From IMG/VR virus record IMGVR_UViG_3300022916_000008, positions 1 to 64,000 of that record: a stretch of DNA of 64,000 nt, one strand, 5' to 3'. Source of the DNA: a virus. The notes under the pieces are model-generated. The model made no database searches. It had not been told where the DNA came from and worked only from the letters and a program-made list of their open reading frames with translations. Position numbers and translations under genes: made by a program. Positions 27,603 through 35,060 of the stretch are shown piece by piece; within the stretch, counting starts at the first letter, position 1; every line of letters begins with the position of its first letter.

Positions 27603-29735
27603 TTAGTACCATTTTGAATGTTGATAGAATTTCGCTACCCTGTCCCTATGAAAAAAATTATTCTCTTCTGTGCTATTATCTGTCATCGGAACAACATTAA
27701 TTGTCTCACGAATGTAGTACATTAAAAGTAAAAATGCATCTACACGGTCAAAATTACCATCTCCATAAGCAATCAGTTCCTGTATAAGGGGCCTATCGTA
27801 TATTGTATGTAGATTCTGGAATACACGTCCATTCTCGTCTTCTCCTCTTGATTCTACTAACCAGTCAGCTAAATACTGCTCTCCTGTTATACGTACTGTA
27901 TCATCTTTACCTGCTCCCATTTTCATACCATAACCTCTCCTTATACTTGGCCTGGCTATCTGTGTATTGTATTTGAATTCAAATTCTACTTGTAAGAATT
28001 GTAATTTCCTATGTCTTATTGCATAGTCACGTATACTCAATCCTTTGTCATTCTCAAAGGCTATCTTAGCATTGTAATACTCTGCTAACATGAATAGATT
28101 GTCAAGATATTTTTCAAGTGTTGCTGGACGACCTACATATGCTGCTGAGATAGTATTCATTCTAAACTTAAAGTCTGCATTTACCTTTTTATATACCAGC
28201 GTTGCTCCAAGTGACGGTCCATGACTCTTATCATGATAGTAAGGGTCATTGGAAAGTAAATATAGTTTGGGACGGACTTCTCCATTTACCCTGTCTGGGC
28301 TATCATATATTACCACACAGCCCTCTTCTCCTTGTTTCTTATTATTAGGGAAACTTTCTATTGGGATGTCTTTTACGCTTTGCCTGAATGCAACTTTACC
28401 AGTTCCATCTCTATACAAATGCCCTGCTCTCCCATAGTGTAATTTATATGGATCTGTCTCTACATCGGCTAAGTGCTCAATAAGTTGCTCCATAGGAAAG
28501 ATATTCTTGTTTATATTAAGCGTTGCTTCAGCAGGCGTGAAAGGATTTTCACTCTTATAGCGTAATAATGTATGTCTTTCAGTAGAACTTTGTGCTATTC
28601 TTGCTCTCTCTTGTTCTTCATAAGCAGTAGCCTCTTCTATGTTAGAATTACCATCTGAGTCCATAAAACTCTCTGAATTGATATATGCTGGCCAAAAGAA
28701 AGCTGTATTACGATGTGATGCTCCTTTGTCCCATACATTTGGTATACCATATATATTAAAGCCATCAGGATGACTGAATAGTTCTGTTAGTCCTGCATAA
28801 TCGCTTCCTGTTTGCCCACCTGTTCCGCTTGCTAAAAGAAATCCAAAGACTTTACGCCCTCTTTGTACAGAGTTACGTAGTATCTGCCATTTCTCTAATA
28901 GGTTTGGATCTTTACCTGCCTCCTCAAGATAAATAAACTTACCCCTTATACCTCTTACCTTGCCCGGATCATTTTTTGTAGTGATACCTTTTATCATAGA
29001 TTGGAATCCACTCTCTACTTCTATCCCTCTTATAGTCTCTTTGAATGAGGCTCTTTTTTCCATAGCAGTACTGGTAAGTTGTCTGCGTTTAGCAAAGTCT
29101 GTGTGCTTATCAACAAAGTACATCATATCCCATGCTTTCTGTAGCACACCATCACCAAGTAAGAAGTCCTTATCGTCTGCTATAAGGAATGAGCGTGACT
29201 TAGGGATCAGGAAATAGTTGCGTGTTGGTTTGCTTGCATTCTTGAAACTTGACCCAACTCCTCTCACTTTGAGAACAGTACCGAACTTGCCTCCCCTCTC
29301 TGCATCATCGATATACTTGTAATACCAGAAGTCACCATCCCAAAAGTTAGGGAAGCCCTCTACACGATCTGTTTTTATTAGGTCATAGTTCTTGTAAGAT
29401 ACTTCCCCTGATTCTTTGTCTACTATAATGTTTGTTTGATAGTCTTCTTCATCAGCATCCTGGTTTTTACCCAAATGGAGAATAGGGCAGAAGTTCAAAT
29501 ACCAATAGTAGTAACCGGGTATGTATATCTTCTCACCATGAGGACCTATAGGGAAGTAATCGCCATAAAGTGACCTTTTCTCTTGTAAATCCCAGAAGTC
29601 CTCTCGTAGTGGATCTCCTTCGCTGTATGGACAGTATTTACCCTTATCCTCAAAGGCATGAGCTGCTTGCAATAAGCTCTTTGTATTCTTGAACTTAATC
29701 TTATACAAATCATCCCATGTTACTACTTTGGCCAT
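27603..29735 (-). CDS. terL: Terminase large subunit (packaging ATPase-nuclease)
   Basis: This 710-residue protein has a crAss-type N-terminus (GYYYWYLNFCPI at about 73-84), an atypical Walker A region (KVRGVGSSFKNAS) and a Walker B-like GKFIYLEEAG. A coupling region LLASGTGGQTGSDYAGL follows, and a C-terminal nuclease domain contains YLLSNDPYYHD and a late ENDKGLSIRDYA. The enzyme pumps DNA into the capsid through the portal and cuts concatemers. It is the first large gene of the leftward structural block. No separate small terminase is recognised; one of the upstream small genes could fill that role. Confidence 0.8.
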   Translation of the reverse strand: MAKVVTWDDLYKIKFKNTKSLLQAAHAFEDKGKYCPYSEGDPLREDFWDLQEKRSLYGDYFPIGPHGEKIYIPGYYYWYLNFCPILHLGKNQDADEEDYQTNIIVDKESGEVSYKNYDLIKTDRVEGFPNFWDGDFWYYKYIDDAERGGKFGTVLKVRGVGSSFKNASKPTRNYFLIPKSRSFLIADDKDFLLGDGVLQKAWDMMYFVDKHTDFAKRRQLTSTAMEKRASFKETIRGIEVESGFQSMIKGITTKNDPGKVRGIRGKFIYLEEAGKDPNLLEKWQILRNSVQRGRKVFGFLLASGTGGQTGSDYAGLTELFSHPDGFNIYGIPNVWDKGASHRNTAFFWPAYINSESFMDSDGNSNIEEATAYEEQERARIAQSSTERHTLLRYKSENPFTPAEATLNINKNIFPMEQLIEHLADVETDPYKLHYGRAGHLYRDGTGKVAFRQSVKDIPIESFPNNKKQGEEGCVVIYDSPDRVNGEVRPKLYLLSNDPYYHDKSHGPSLGATLVYKKVNADFKFRMNTISAAYVGRPATLEKYLDNLFMLAEYYNAKIAFENDKGLSIRDYAIRHRKLQFLQVEFEFKYNTQIARPSIRRGYGMKMGAGKDDTVRITGEQYLADWLVESRGEDENGRVFQNLHTIYDRPLIQELIAYGDGNFDRVDAFLLLMYYIRETINVVPMTDNSTEENNFFHRDRVAKFYQHSKWY

Positions 29736-29742
29736 ACCTTTA

Positions 29743-29862
29743 TTATAATAGGTTGATTAATTCCTTTAATTTAGTAGTTGCCAATTGAGCAATTTCCTTA
29801 TCATTGTTATCGAGTAATAGTGACAATACTTTGATTGCTTCTATAATTTCTGTTGAGCTCAT
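29743..29862 (-). CDS. 39-residue helical protein upstream of terminase
   Basis: The only good start is ATG 29862, preceded by the AT-rich leader TATAATATAAAAT. A longer reading would begin at a TTG at 29946 inside the upstream gene. The product (MSSTEIIEAIKVLSLLLDNN...) is two amphipathic helices without charge clusters. It ends 7 bp before the terminase start and may be a small packaging or regulatory factor. Confidence 0.45.
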   Translation of the reverse strand: MSSTEIIEAIKVLSLLLDNNDKEIAQLATTKLKELINLL

Positions 29863-29872
29863 ATATTTTATA

Positions 29873-30268
29873 TTATATAGGTTTTTTATAATAAGGGTCA
29901 TTAACTTCTGAATATTCATATGCTGCCCTTTTAAATATACAGTCAATACCCTCTGTCATATTTTCATACTCCTCCAATGTGCATTCTATAGAAATACTAT
30001 GGGGTAAAGCATCTATTGGCACAAAATAATATTTCTTTTTACCGTATGGGATTTTTATTATTGGCAGTTCATATGATTTTGTTTTAATCACAAGACCACT
30101 ATATCTTTCTGGTACATGATCATTGCGAGGTATCTCATATAATTGTGGATTAGTCCCTGCTATTGGAGTAGCGTCATTAAATCTTTTTCTGAGTTGATGG
30201 AAAGACGTTACCACCCCATCATCTTTTCTTTTCTCGTCTAGTACACTTATTGTTCTCATGGTTTCCAT
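29873..30268 (-). CDS. Unknown 131-residue pre-terminase protein
   Basis: The protein has a helical start (TISVLDEKRKDDGVVTSFHQLRKRF), then a beta-rich part with YGKKKYYFVPIDALP and a C-terminal helix with EECTLEEYENMTEG-like spacing. I recognise no motif. It is in the leftward operon upstream of terminase. Confidence 0.6.
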   Translation of the reverse strand: METMRTISVLDEKRKDDGVVTSFHQLRKRFNDATPIAGTNPQLYEIPRNDHVPERYSGLVIKTKSYELPIIKIPYGKKKYYFVPIDALPHSISIECTLEEYENMTEGIDCIFKRAAYEYSEVNDPYYKKPI

Positions 30269-30286
30269 TTTAGTTATACCTTTATA

Positions 30287-30946
30287 TTATATAGGTTCTT
30301 CTAAATCCTTCTGCTTGACTATTAATGAATCTTCTGCTCTCTCTCTTGGGCCTGCTGCGCCTCCCCCCCTGATCTTTGCTATCTGCTCCTCTCGCCTACG
30401 TGCTGATACTTGGTCTTGTAACTTCTTGACTGTATCAAGCTTGTCAGACAACTTACCTGTCTTTGTCATCAACTCCTCTATGGAATCCGATACATTAGTT
30501 ACATCTGGATAAGTATTCTTTGCTCTTTTGATTATCCCCTCCGCACCCTGACTAATCCGTACAATCGATTTAGTAAGATTCTGAATAGACTTCTCTACAG
30601 CAAACAACATCTGCATCTCTGTGCATACATATCCCTGTAAGTCTTTATAACGGTCTCTGGCCTTGCGTATGCTGTTGTGAGGAACCCAATCCTTCTTAAG
30701 CCTATCTATCCCACAATGCCTTCTAGCATATTCAAGCTGTTTGTTCTCTGGTAGTTTTAATCCCCACATTGAGTAGTCTTCTAATAGGGCTATATACATC
30801 ATTATAGCAACAGCTACCTTTTTATCCTTTCTAGTATCAGCATTGTATATACCCCTAAATTCTGTTACAGTAAGCGCCCAAATAGTGAAAATAAGCTCTC
30901 CGTCTTCATTCAATTCAAGTACTGGTAATGTGAAATCATACTTCAT
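30287..30946 (-). CDS. 219-residue helical protein, possible packaging or head factor
   Basis: The ATG at 30946 is preferred; a TTG at 30994 would overlap the upstream gene by 58 bp. The N-terminal part resembles a compact alpha/beta domain (FTLPVLELNEDGELIFTIWAL). From residue ~120 on it is a charged coiled coil (SIEELMTKTGKLSDKLDTVKKL) with a Gly-rich break GGGAAGPRE near the end. It overlaps the upstream gene by 11 bp. A small terminase-like role is possible given its position, but no HTH is visible. Confidence 0.55.
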   Translation of the reverse strand: MKYDFTLPVLELNEDGELIFTIWALTVTEFRGIYNADTRKDKKVAVAIMMYIALLEDYSMWGLKLPENKQLEYARRHCGIDRLKKDWVPHNSIRKARDRYKDLQGYVCTEMQMLFAVEKSIQNLTKSIVRISQGAEGIIKRAKNTYPDVTNVSDSIEELMTKTGKLSDKLDTVKKLQDQVSARRREEQIAKIRGGGAAGPRERAEDSLIVKQKDLEEPI

Positions 30947-31226
30947 CGGTTCTATTGTTTTTCTTATCCAACCATTCCTTCTTTTTCTTGTCAAAATAAA
31001 TTAACCCTATTCCGGGGATTGGAAACACCCTCCTATCCATTCTCTCCATATGCTCCTTTAACTGCCTCCAGTAGAATTCCATGATAACATCAATCTCTTT
31101 AACGCTTAGCTTCTTAAATACCTTTGGGAACTTCTCATGTTGCCTTAGTGTGTCAGCATGAACTCGTCTATGTGCCAACTTTTTGTCAAGAAGCTTATTA
31201 TACTTTATAGCAGTACGTAGTCTCAT
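30936..31226 (-). CDS. Basic 96-residue protein
   Basis: This Lys/Arg-rich, helical protein (LDKKLAHRRVHADTLRQHEKFPKVFKKL) has a short C-terminal beta/turn (FPIPGIGLIYFDKKKKEW). It is coupled to the upstream GroES-like gene by ATGA (31223-31226). Nucleic-acid binding is possible from charge. No family recognised. Confidence 0.6.
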   Translation of the reverse strand: MRLRTAIKYNKLLDKKLAHRRVHADTLRQHEKFPKVFKKLSVKEIDVIMEFYWRQLKEHMERMDRRVFPIPGIGLIYFDKKKKEWLDKKNNRTDEV

Positions 31227-31600
31227 GCCCTGGCTTTTGGCATTATCACTTTAGCAGAAAACTCTAGCTTATCGAAAGCATCTTTGCTAGTCATCTTACA
31301 AGTATCAACAAAGTAGTCCTTCAACTCTCCTTCTAATACGGATATAGCTGCTGTTTCTGGAATAAGGTAATAATGCATCTTCGTAGTCATATCTGTTATA
31401 GCCACTCCATGACTCATCATATGAGGATTAAGGACAATGGCATCCCCTGCCTTTACAAAATTGCACTTAGCCCCTACAAGAACTACTCTCATATAATTCT
31501 CTAACTTGGCTAATGCGGCTTCATCAACAATGAGATCCGTTGCTTTGTGTAGTCTCTCAATAAGAATCCATCCTTCTGTTACTCTAATTTTCTTCTTCAT
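31223..31600 (-). CDS. Small beta-barrel protein, GroES-like candidate
   Basis: The 125-residue protein reads as a small beta barrel: an N-terminal KKIRVTEGWILIERL strand, a mobile-loop-like Lys/Ala/Asp-rich region, VLVGAKCNFVKAGDAIVLNP and a C-terminal YYLIPETAAISVLEGE. The 'V..G.....K.GD.V' arrangement resembles Cpn10/GroES co-chaperonins. Phages such as T4 carry one (gp31) to fold the capsid protein with host GroEL. The match is by eye and weak. Confidence 0.4.
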   Translation of the reverse strand: MKKKIRVTEGWILIERLHKATDLIVDEAALAKLENYMRVVLVGAKCNFVKAGDAIVLNPHMMSHGVAITDMTTKMHYYLIPETAAISVLEGELKDYFVDTCKMTSKDAFDKLEFSAKVIMPKARA

Positions 31601-31607
31601 ATACTAT

Positions 31608-31763
31608 TTAGTTTAAAAATATTGGTCTAAGCAATACAGGCTTCTTTACCATATCATCCTTAAATATAATGAAATCAATGGAATCAACATAGGGTTGTAA
31701 ATCCCCTCGCCCTGCCTGTGCAAGTAATACCTCATATCCTCTGTAATAACTCTTAAGCGTCAT
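31608..31763 (-). CDS. 51-residue small protein
   Basis: A leftward frame from ATG 31763 to TAA 31608 encodes MTLKSYYRGYEVLLAQAGRG and then an acidic-hydrophobic tail (IDFIIFKDDMVKKPVLL). It overlaps the end of the upstream RHH gene by 11 bp and ends 8 bp before the next gene, keeping operon spacing, which supports it being real. Function unknown. Confidence 0.45.
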   Translation of the reverse strand: MTLKSYYRGYEVLLAQAGRGDLQPYVDSIDFIIFKDDMVKKPVLLRPIFLN

Positions 31764-31902
31764 ATGTTTCTTGATTTACTTCTATTCGTGCTTCAATATA
31801 CCTCCGCAAGTCTTTACTCATATCAATCCCCTCCCGATCACACACATCTCTATATGCGTCCTTAACCTCTTGTTCTATTCTAATCGGTAACCTTACTTTC
31901 AT
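31753..31902 (-). CDS. Ribbon-helix-helix (Arc/CopG-like) regulator
   Basis: The 49-residue protein has the compact RHH layout: a strand KVRLPIRI (residues 2-9), helix EQEVKDAYRDVCDREG (10-25), turn, and helix DMSKDLRRYIEARI (27-40). RHH dimers insert the strand into the major groove and bind direct repeats. It is near the head of the leftward operon, beside the divergent control region, whose TGCA 9-mer repeats (32068-32094) are a candidate operator. Confidence 0.55.
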   Translation of the reverse strand: MKVRLPIRIEQEVKDAYRDVCDREGIDMSKDLRRYIEARIEVNQETYDA

Positions 31903-32011
31903 ACAATTCCATATTCCTTTTCAGGCTTTCAATCTTCTTATAAAGAGTGTCAAGCTCATCGTATAATCTCAATATGAGTTCGTCCTGCTCGTTCATTACT
32001 CCTGTATTCAT
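31880..32011 (-). CDS. 43-residue coiled-coil peptide at operon head
   Basis: A frame from ATG 32011 to TAG 31880 encodes an acidic, heptad-patterned helix (ELILRLYDELDTLYKKIESL). It overlaps the RHH gene by 23 bp, so the two may be coupled. It would be the first gene of the leftward block. Short, so coding status is uncertain. Confidence 0.4.
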   Translation of the reverse strand: MNTGVMNEQDELILRLYDELDTLYKKIESLKRNMELYESKVTD

Positions 32012-32067
32012 ACAACAAACATACATATTCTGTGCACACATCTCCAAATAAACTTATATACCCCTAT

Positions 32068-32094
32068 TGCATTTCTTGCACTTCCTGCACTAAA
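32068..32094. repeat. Three tandem 9-bp TGCA repeats (operator candidate)
   Basis: TGCATTTCT, TGCACTTCC and TGCACTAAA follow each other without spacers. Spacing near one helical turn fits cooperative binding by small dimeric regulators, and an RHH-type gene lies about 170 bp away. Binding is inferred. Confidence 0.4.
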
Positions 32095-32356
32095 GCATAA
32101 CCAATTACATTAATAAAAGATACATTCACCCCTTAGTATCCAGATAGGGTTCAATGTGTATTCACATCCTTGAATCAAACATTATCATAGTAAGGGCGTA
32201 GGCCCATATACAATACATTATTTTTTTATAACATATATTTTAATAAGAATAGGTGAGCGTGAGTAGTACCCAATAGCAACCCCCCCTTCGTCATTTGCTC
32301 CGCAAAGGGTCCCGCTGTTGTTGTTCCTTTTGCTTTGTATGTCAATAGCTTATAAA

Positions 32357-32370
32357 CCTTTTAAAGTATA
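32357..32370 (+). promoter_or_regulatory. Leader motif CCTTTTAAAGTATA, copy 1
   Basis: The 14-mer ends four bases before the ATG at 32375. The same word with the same four-base spacing precedes the ATG at 50409, and a variant (CGTTTTAAAGTATA) precedes ATG 50049. It decides the start here, since the reading from 32318 would begin further upstream without such a leader. It could be an A/U-rich translation enhancer or a promoter element. Confidence 0.45.
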
Positions 32371-32374
32371 TATT

Positions 32375-32740
32375 ATGACTATTAAAATTAAAGTTAAGAA
32401 GTCTTATGATGAAGAAATTGCTAACGGTTACACTCCTATTGGTGAGGGTGGTGGATTTTCACTACCTGATGATTGGAATGACTTGACTAAGCAATATGAA
32501 GTACGCATTATAGGCAACGAGCGCATGAAGCACAGCCCAGAGGGTGCTGAGTTTAAGTGGTGTATGTTGCTTATTGATGTTGAATATACTGATGATGATG
32601 AGGAAACTCATGTTGTTGGTGTTCGTGTGCCTAATAGCTATAAGTCATTAACTGTTGGTGATGTTATCAATGTAGGCTTACAAGCTTCGAGAGATGGTAA
32701 CCGTATTTATGCATCAATAATTGATATGGTAGAAGCTTAA
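32375..32740 (+). CDS. First rightward gene, 121-residue beta-barrel-like protein
   Basis: The start is the ATG at 32375 behind the CCTTTTAAAGTATA leader. The protein is mainly beta (ITIKVKKSYDEE, then KQYEVRIIGNERM, EFKWCMLLIDVEYTDDDE, HVVGVRVPNSYKSLTVGDV), ending in a short strand-helix. The pattern of a small barrel fits a nucleic-acid or protein-binding early factor, possibly an OB-like fold. A strong terminator follows, so it is its own transcription unit. Confidence 0.65.
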   Translation: MTIKIKVKKSYDEEIANGYTPIGEGGGFSLPDDWNDLTKQYEVRIIGNERMKHSPEGAEFKWCMLLIDVEYTDDDEETHVVGVRVPNSYKSLTVGDVINVGLQASRDGNRIYASIIDMVEA

Positions 32741-32742
32741 AC

Positions 32743-32782
32743 AAGAGAGGGTGAGAGGGTAAAACCTCTTGCTCTTTTTTTC
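32743..32782 (+). terminator. Rho-independent terminator after first rightward gene
   Basis: AAGAG/CTCTT and AGAGG/CCTCT form a two-part stem around GTAAAA, followed by a run of seven T (32775-32781). It begins two bases after the stop codon. Confidence 0.7.
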
Positions 32783-32785
32783 CTT

Positions 32786-32908
32786 ATGCCTAGAGGATTG
32801 GGCTGTGTGAGGGTGGGGTGTCTTCTTTCTTATTCTTTACTCTTACTATGGTTGAGTATTGGTGTTTATCTCTTATGGGATTTCTTCTTTTGTTTAAGTC
32901 TCTTATAG
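32786..32908 (+). CDS. Doubtful 40-residue hydrophobic ORF in leader region
   Basis: ATG 32786 to TAG 32908 would encode a Leu/Tyr/Trp-rich hydrophobic peptide (RVGCLLSYSLLLLWLSIGVY). It starts inside or just after a terminator T-run and has no good leader, so it may be chance. The rest of 32909-33035 holds a TGTGC/GCACA hairpin (~32974-32990) and a GTTGATGAAA word similar to that in the tRNA-like RNAs. Confidence 0.2.
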   Translation: MPRGLGCVRVGCLLSYSLLLLWLSIGVYLLWDFFFCLSLL

Positions 32909-33035
32909 TACTGTTATTAGAGTTGTATTCAAAGTTGATGAAATGATTAGGGTTGATTATTATCTATGGTGATATTACCTTTAGTGTGCCTCGGAAGCAC
33001 ATTAGATAGCTTAAATCAATTAAAAAAACTGAATT

Positions 33036-33413
33036 ATGAAAGTAACAAATGGAGTATCTGAAAGAAGTGAATTAAGATTAGAGGCTATTGAATTAGTCCT
33101 AAAATGCAGACCAGTATTAACAGATAGTGACTTCTTAAGAGCTATGAGTAGGGCTACTGATCTGTATCCAGCAACAATTCCAGTATCAACTGATAAAGAT
33201 GGGATGGAGCCAGAAGAAGAGACTTTAATGCAAAGACTCTTTGGAAATGATGGTGCTAATGGTGTTGAATCAGCATTGGATAGATATGAAACAATTAAGG
33301 AAGTAATGGCATACAATCCTGTCCCTGTTTTATTGCGCTCTTTCTATTGCGATGCATACACTACTACATCACAATCATGGGAATTGTTTAAGGCGGGATT
33401 CGAACTTAAATAA
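33036..33413 (+). CDS. Unknown 125-residue helical early protein
   Basis: This is an acidic, mostly helical protein (LRLEAIELVLKCRPVLTD, then FLRAMSRATDLYPATIP) with a C-terminal ALDRYETIKEVMAYNPVPV segment. No motif is recognised. Its ATG follows an AATTAAAAAAACTGAATT leader. It is followed by 390 bp of structured non-coding RNA before the next gene. Confidence 0.6.
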   Translation: MKVTNGVSERSELRLEAIELVLKCRPVLTDSDFLRAMSRATDLYPATIPVSTDKDGMEPEEETLMQRLFGNDGANGVESALDRYETIKEVMAYNPVPVLLRSFYCDAYTTTSQSWELFKAGFELK

Positions 33414-33424
33414 AGAATTGTAAT

Positions 33425-33580
33425 TGTAGACCGAACGTTATTGCTAACGTTGCTAAAGTAAATAGCAAGGGATTTATAGAGAATACCATAGGTTATGCAG
33501 ACCACTCTTAGTAAGGACATTCACCTAACTCTATTGGAACGAGGACAGCATTAAGTGTTGGTGAACTACTTACGATGATA
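33425..33580 (+). ncRNA. Structured RNA upstream of first tRNA-like gene
   Basis: Several helices can be drawn: TTGCTA/TAGCAA (about 33451-33469) and AACG/CGTT overlapping it, and a strong long hairpin in which GTAAG and TTCACC-T-AAC (about 33512-33534) pair with GTTGGTGAA and CTTAC (about 33558-33574). The last helix has 14 bp over small bulges. No ORF covers it. It is contiguous with the tRNA-like RNA that follows, so the two could be one transcript. Confidence 0.45.
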
Positions 33581-33586
33581 ATGATT

Positions 33587-33783
33587 GAGGATATGGTGAA
33601 ATGGTAGACACGCACTATCGGGTGTGAACGGATTGTCCAGAACTGGAATAAAGAGGTCAGGTAAACAGGTAGACCAGAACAGTCCGCAATTTAAATGTTG
33701 ATGAAAATATTAACGATGGTCCTCTTCGGAGTGCTGACTAACATCAATTATAATTCGTACAGGTTCGAGTCCTGTTATCCTCA
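33587..33783 (+). ncRNA. Giant-arm tRNA-Leu-like RNA 1
   Basis: Acceptor GAGGATA (33587-33593) pairs with TATCCTC (33776-33782), followed by discriminator A. The D arm is tRNA-Leu-type (TG, GTG, loop with GG, CAC). The T arm is ACAGG TTCGAGT CCTGT (33759-33775). Where the anticodon arm should be there is GCACT-ATCG-GGTGT (33612-33625), with a four-base loop. After two bases, ACGGATTGT (33628-33636) pairs base by base with ATAATTCGT (33750-33758), which abuts the T arm. This stem encloses ~113 nt with further hairpins, including CTC-TTCG-GAG (about 33722-33731). In a class II tRNA this stem is the variable arm, so this looks like a tRNA with a giant variable arm and no usable anticodon loop. 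A split anticodon arm with an intron is the alternative. Confidence 0.6.
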
Positions 33784-33804
33784 CTAACCTAAATAAAGAC
33801 TGAT

Positions 33805-34221
33805 ATGTATACAGGAAGCGGATTGCCCGGAAGTTATGTTAATATCAAGCCATTAGACAATAAGATTGTTTGTTATGGCTATAATTGTGAATGTACTATT
33901 CTTGCTGTTGTAAAAGTACAAGGTGAGACTGATTCATTTGGTGCAGAGTATTCTTACTATTGCCATGATTGTCATGAATTGTGTAAGCAAGCTGATCAAG
34001 AGTTTCGTGAAGAACTGGATAATTGTGATTGGTGTAAGAAAGAAGCACAACTATCACCAACTAGAGATTGGGAAGAAGGAATGAACGGACCTGTTTATTA
34101 TGTTTGTAATGAATGTAATAGTAAACAGAACCGTGAAATGATGGAAGAGTATGAAACCATGTGTAATGAATTAGATTTTCAATCAGCTATGGAAGTAGCA
34201 CAAACATTAGAACAGTCATGA
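33805..34221 (+). CDS. Cys-rich zinc-ribbon protein
   Basis: The 138-residue protein has several CxxC or CxC clusters (YNCECTIL, YYCHDCHELC, NCDWCKKEA, YVCNECNSKQ), spaced like two zinc ribbons, and an acidic helical tail. No catalytic domain is evident. The stop overlaps the next start by ATGATG. It may bind nucleic acid or partner proteins; several other small zinc-ribbon proteins occur in this block. Confidence 0.65.
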   Translation: MYTGSGLPGSYVNIKPLDNKIVCYGYNCECTILAVVKVQGETDSFGAEYSYYCHDCHELCKQADQEFREELDNCDWCKKEAQLSPTRDWEEGMNGPVYYVCNECNSKQNREMMEEYETMCNELDFQSAMEVAQTLEQS

Positions 34222-34430
34222 TGAAAGATAATTGGATGCTGTTTGTTATGGGTGGTATATTAGCCGTCTCATTAACATTGTTTGTAATTGAGAATCTTGA
34301 TTACAACACGCCTTGTTATATCCTTGATGAACCACAAGAGTTTGTTATGGATAGTACTACTCATCATGTAGCATTTGCTATTAGTGAGTTAACAAAAGAA
34401 AGGAATTTATTAAAACCATTAAAAGACTGA
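34218..34430 (+). CDS. Single-span membrane protein
   Basis: The 70-residue product has one hydrophobic helix (about residues 6-26) and a short periplasmic or cytoplasmic tail with HHVAFAISELTKERN. It overlaps the preceding gene by 4 bp. Function unknown. Confidence 0.55.
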   Translation: MMKDNWMLFVMGGILAVSLTLFVIENLDYNTPCYILDEPQEFVMDSTTHHVAFAISELTKERNLLKPLKD

Positions 34431-34431
34431 T

Positions 34432-34806
34432 ATGAAAAAGTTATTGACTATTGTATTGTTGTTAGTTGCTATGACAAGTTACAGCCAAGACGGAGTGATC
34501 CTAGACATCAAGGGTATGTGTAGCCTGGAAAGTGGGCAAACATCCTTTAGTGATTGGGAAGAGTTTAGTGGAAAGATCATGTGTAATGATGAAAAGATTA
34601 CATTCTTCTTGAAAACAAAGATTATTATCTACGTTATCACTGTAGACCAAGTGTCTGAAATAAAATGGGAGATAGAAGCATTGGATCCTGACATAGGAAC
34701 TGTGTATGTTGATATGTCTTATGATGAAGAAAAGGATACATGGTTTGTTACGATGATGTATGATATGTTTAGTATCATGTATGCTTGTGACTTTGTAAAT
34801 AGATAG
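34432..34806 (+). CDS. Secreted or envelope protein with signal peptide
   Basis: The 124-residue protein begins with MKKLLTIVLLLVAMTSYSQDG, a typical Bacteroidota signal peptide ending in SYSQ. The mature part is beta-rich and acidic (FFLKTKIIIYVITVDQVSE, then YVDMSYDEEKDTWFV). It is probably exported during infection; a superinfection or envelope role is speculation. Confidence 0.6.
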   Translation: MKKLLTIVLLLVAMTSYSQDGVILDIKGMCSLESGQTSFSDWEEFSGKIMCNDEKITFFLKTKIIIYVITVDQVSEIKWEIEALDPDIGTVYVDMSYDEEKDTWFVTMMYDMFSIMYACDFVNR

Positions 34807-34808
34807 CC

Positions 34809-34955
34809 ATGAATATATTTCCATTCTATAGTGACAGTAGGCATCCAGAGGAGCATAAGAGAGGCACGAAGAAGAGTGTTCTTACTCCTAAGCAGAAGAA
34901 AGCACGTAAGAAAAACAAAGTGGCTAAGAAGTCACGTAAACAATCAAGAAAATGA
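34809..34955 (+). CDS. 48-residue very basic protein
   Basis: ATG 34809 to TGA 34955. The C-terminal half is almost all Lys/Arg/Ser (KQKKARKKNKVAKKSRKQ), suggesting nucleic-acid binding. It overlaps the next ORF by ATGA (34952-34955). Confidence 0.5.
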   Translation: MNIFPFYSDSRHPEEHKRGTKKSVLTPKQKKARKKNKVAKKSRKQSRK

Positions 34956-35053
34956 GAAAAGCAATCTGTCCCAATTGTGGGCTAAATACATTTAATGGCA
35001 TAGAGTGTACTAATTGTGCAATTGATTTGTCATTCGATCCTAATTGGGATTAA
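34952..35053 (+). CDS. 33-residue zinc-ribbon micropeptide
   Basis: ATG 34952 overlaps the preceding stop (ATGA). The product has CPNCG and CTNC pairs about 11 residues apart, i.e. a minimal zinc knuckle. It ends seven bases before a tRNA-like gene. Confidence 0.5.
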   Translation: MRKAICPNCGLNTFNGIECTNCAIDLSFDPNWD

Positions 35054-35060
35054 TAATATT

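Larger units (their letters stand above)
32012..32374. promoter_or_regulatory. Divergent control region between leftward and rightward blocks
   Basis: This 363-bp AT-rich gap separates the two gene blocks. It contains three tandem 9-mers (32068-32094), TGCATTTCT, TGCACTTCC and TGCACTAAA, plus another TGCAC at about 32034. It also has a GGGC-GTAG-GCCC mini-hairpin (~32197), a TTTGC/GCAAA hairpin (32294-32306), and the 14-mer leader motif next to the first rightward gene. No clear TAnnTTTG Bacteroidota -7 element is visible, so promoters may be read by a phage or modified polymerase. I see no long coding frame here. Confidence 0.55.

Noticed and set aside
33696-33722. Hammerhead ribozyme from the TTGATGAAA word
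   Set aside because: The CUGANGA and GAAA core boxes and the three flanking stems are not present.
33612-33760. Standard group I intron in the first tRNA-like gene
   Set aside because: The insert is only about 130 nt and I could not identify the conserved P4-P6 and P7 core. Kept only as an alternative.
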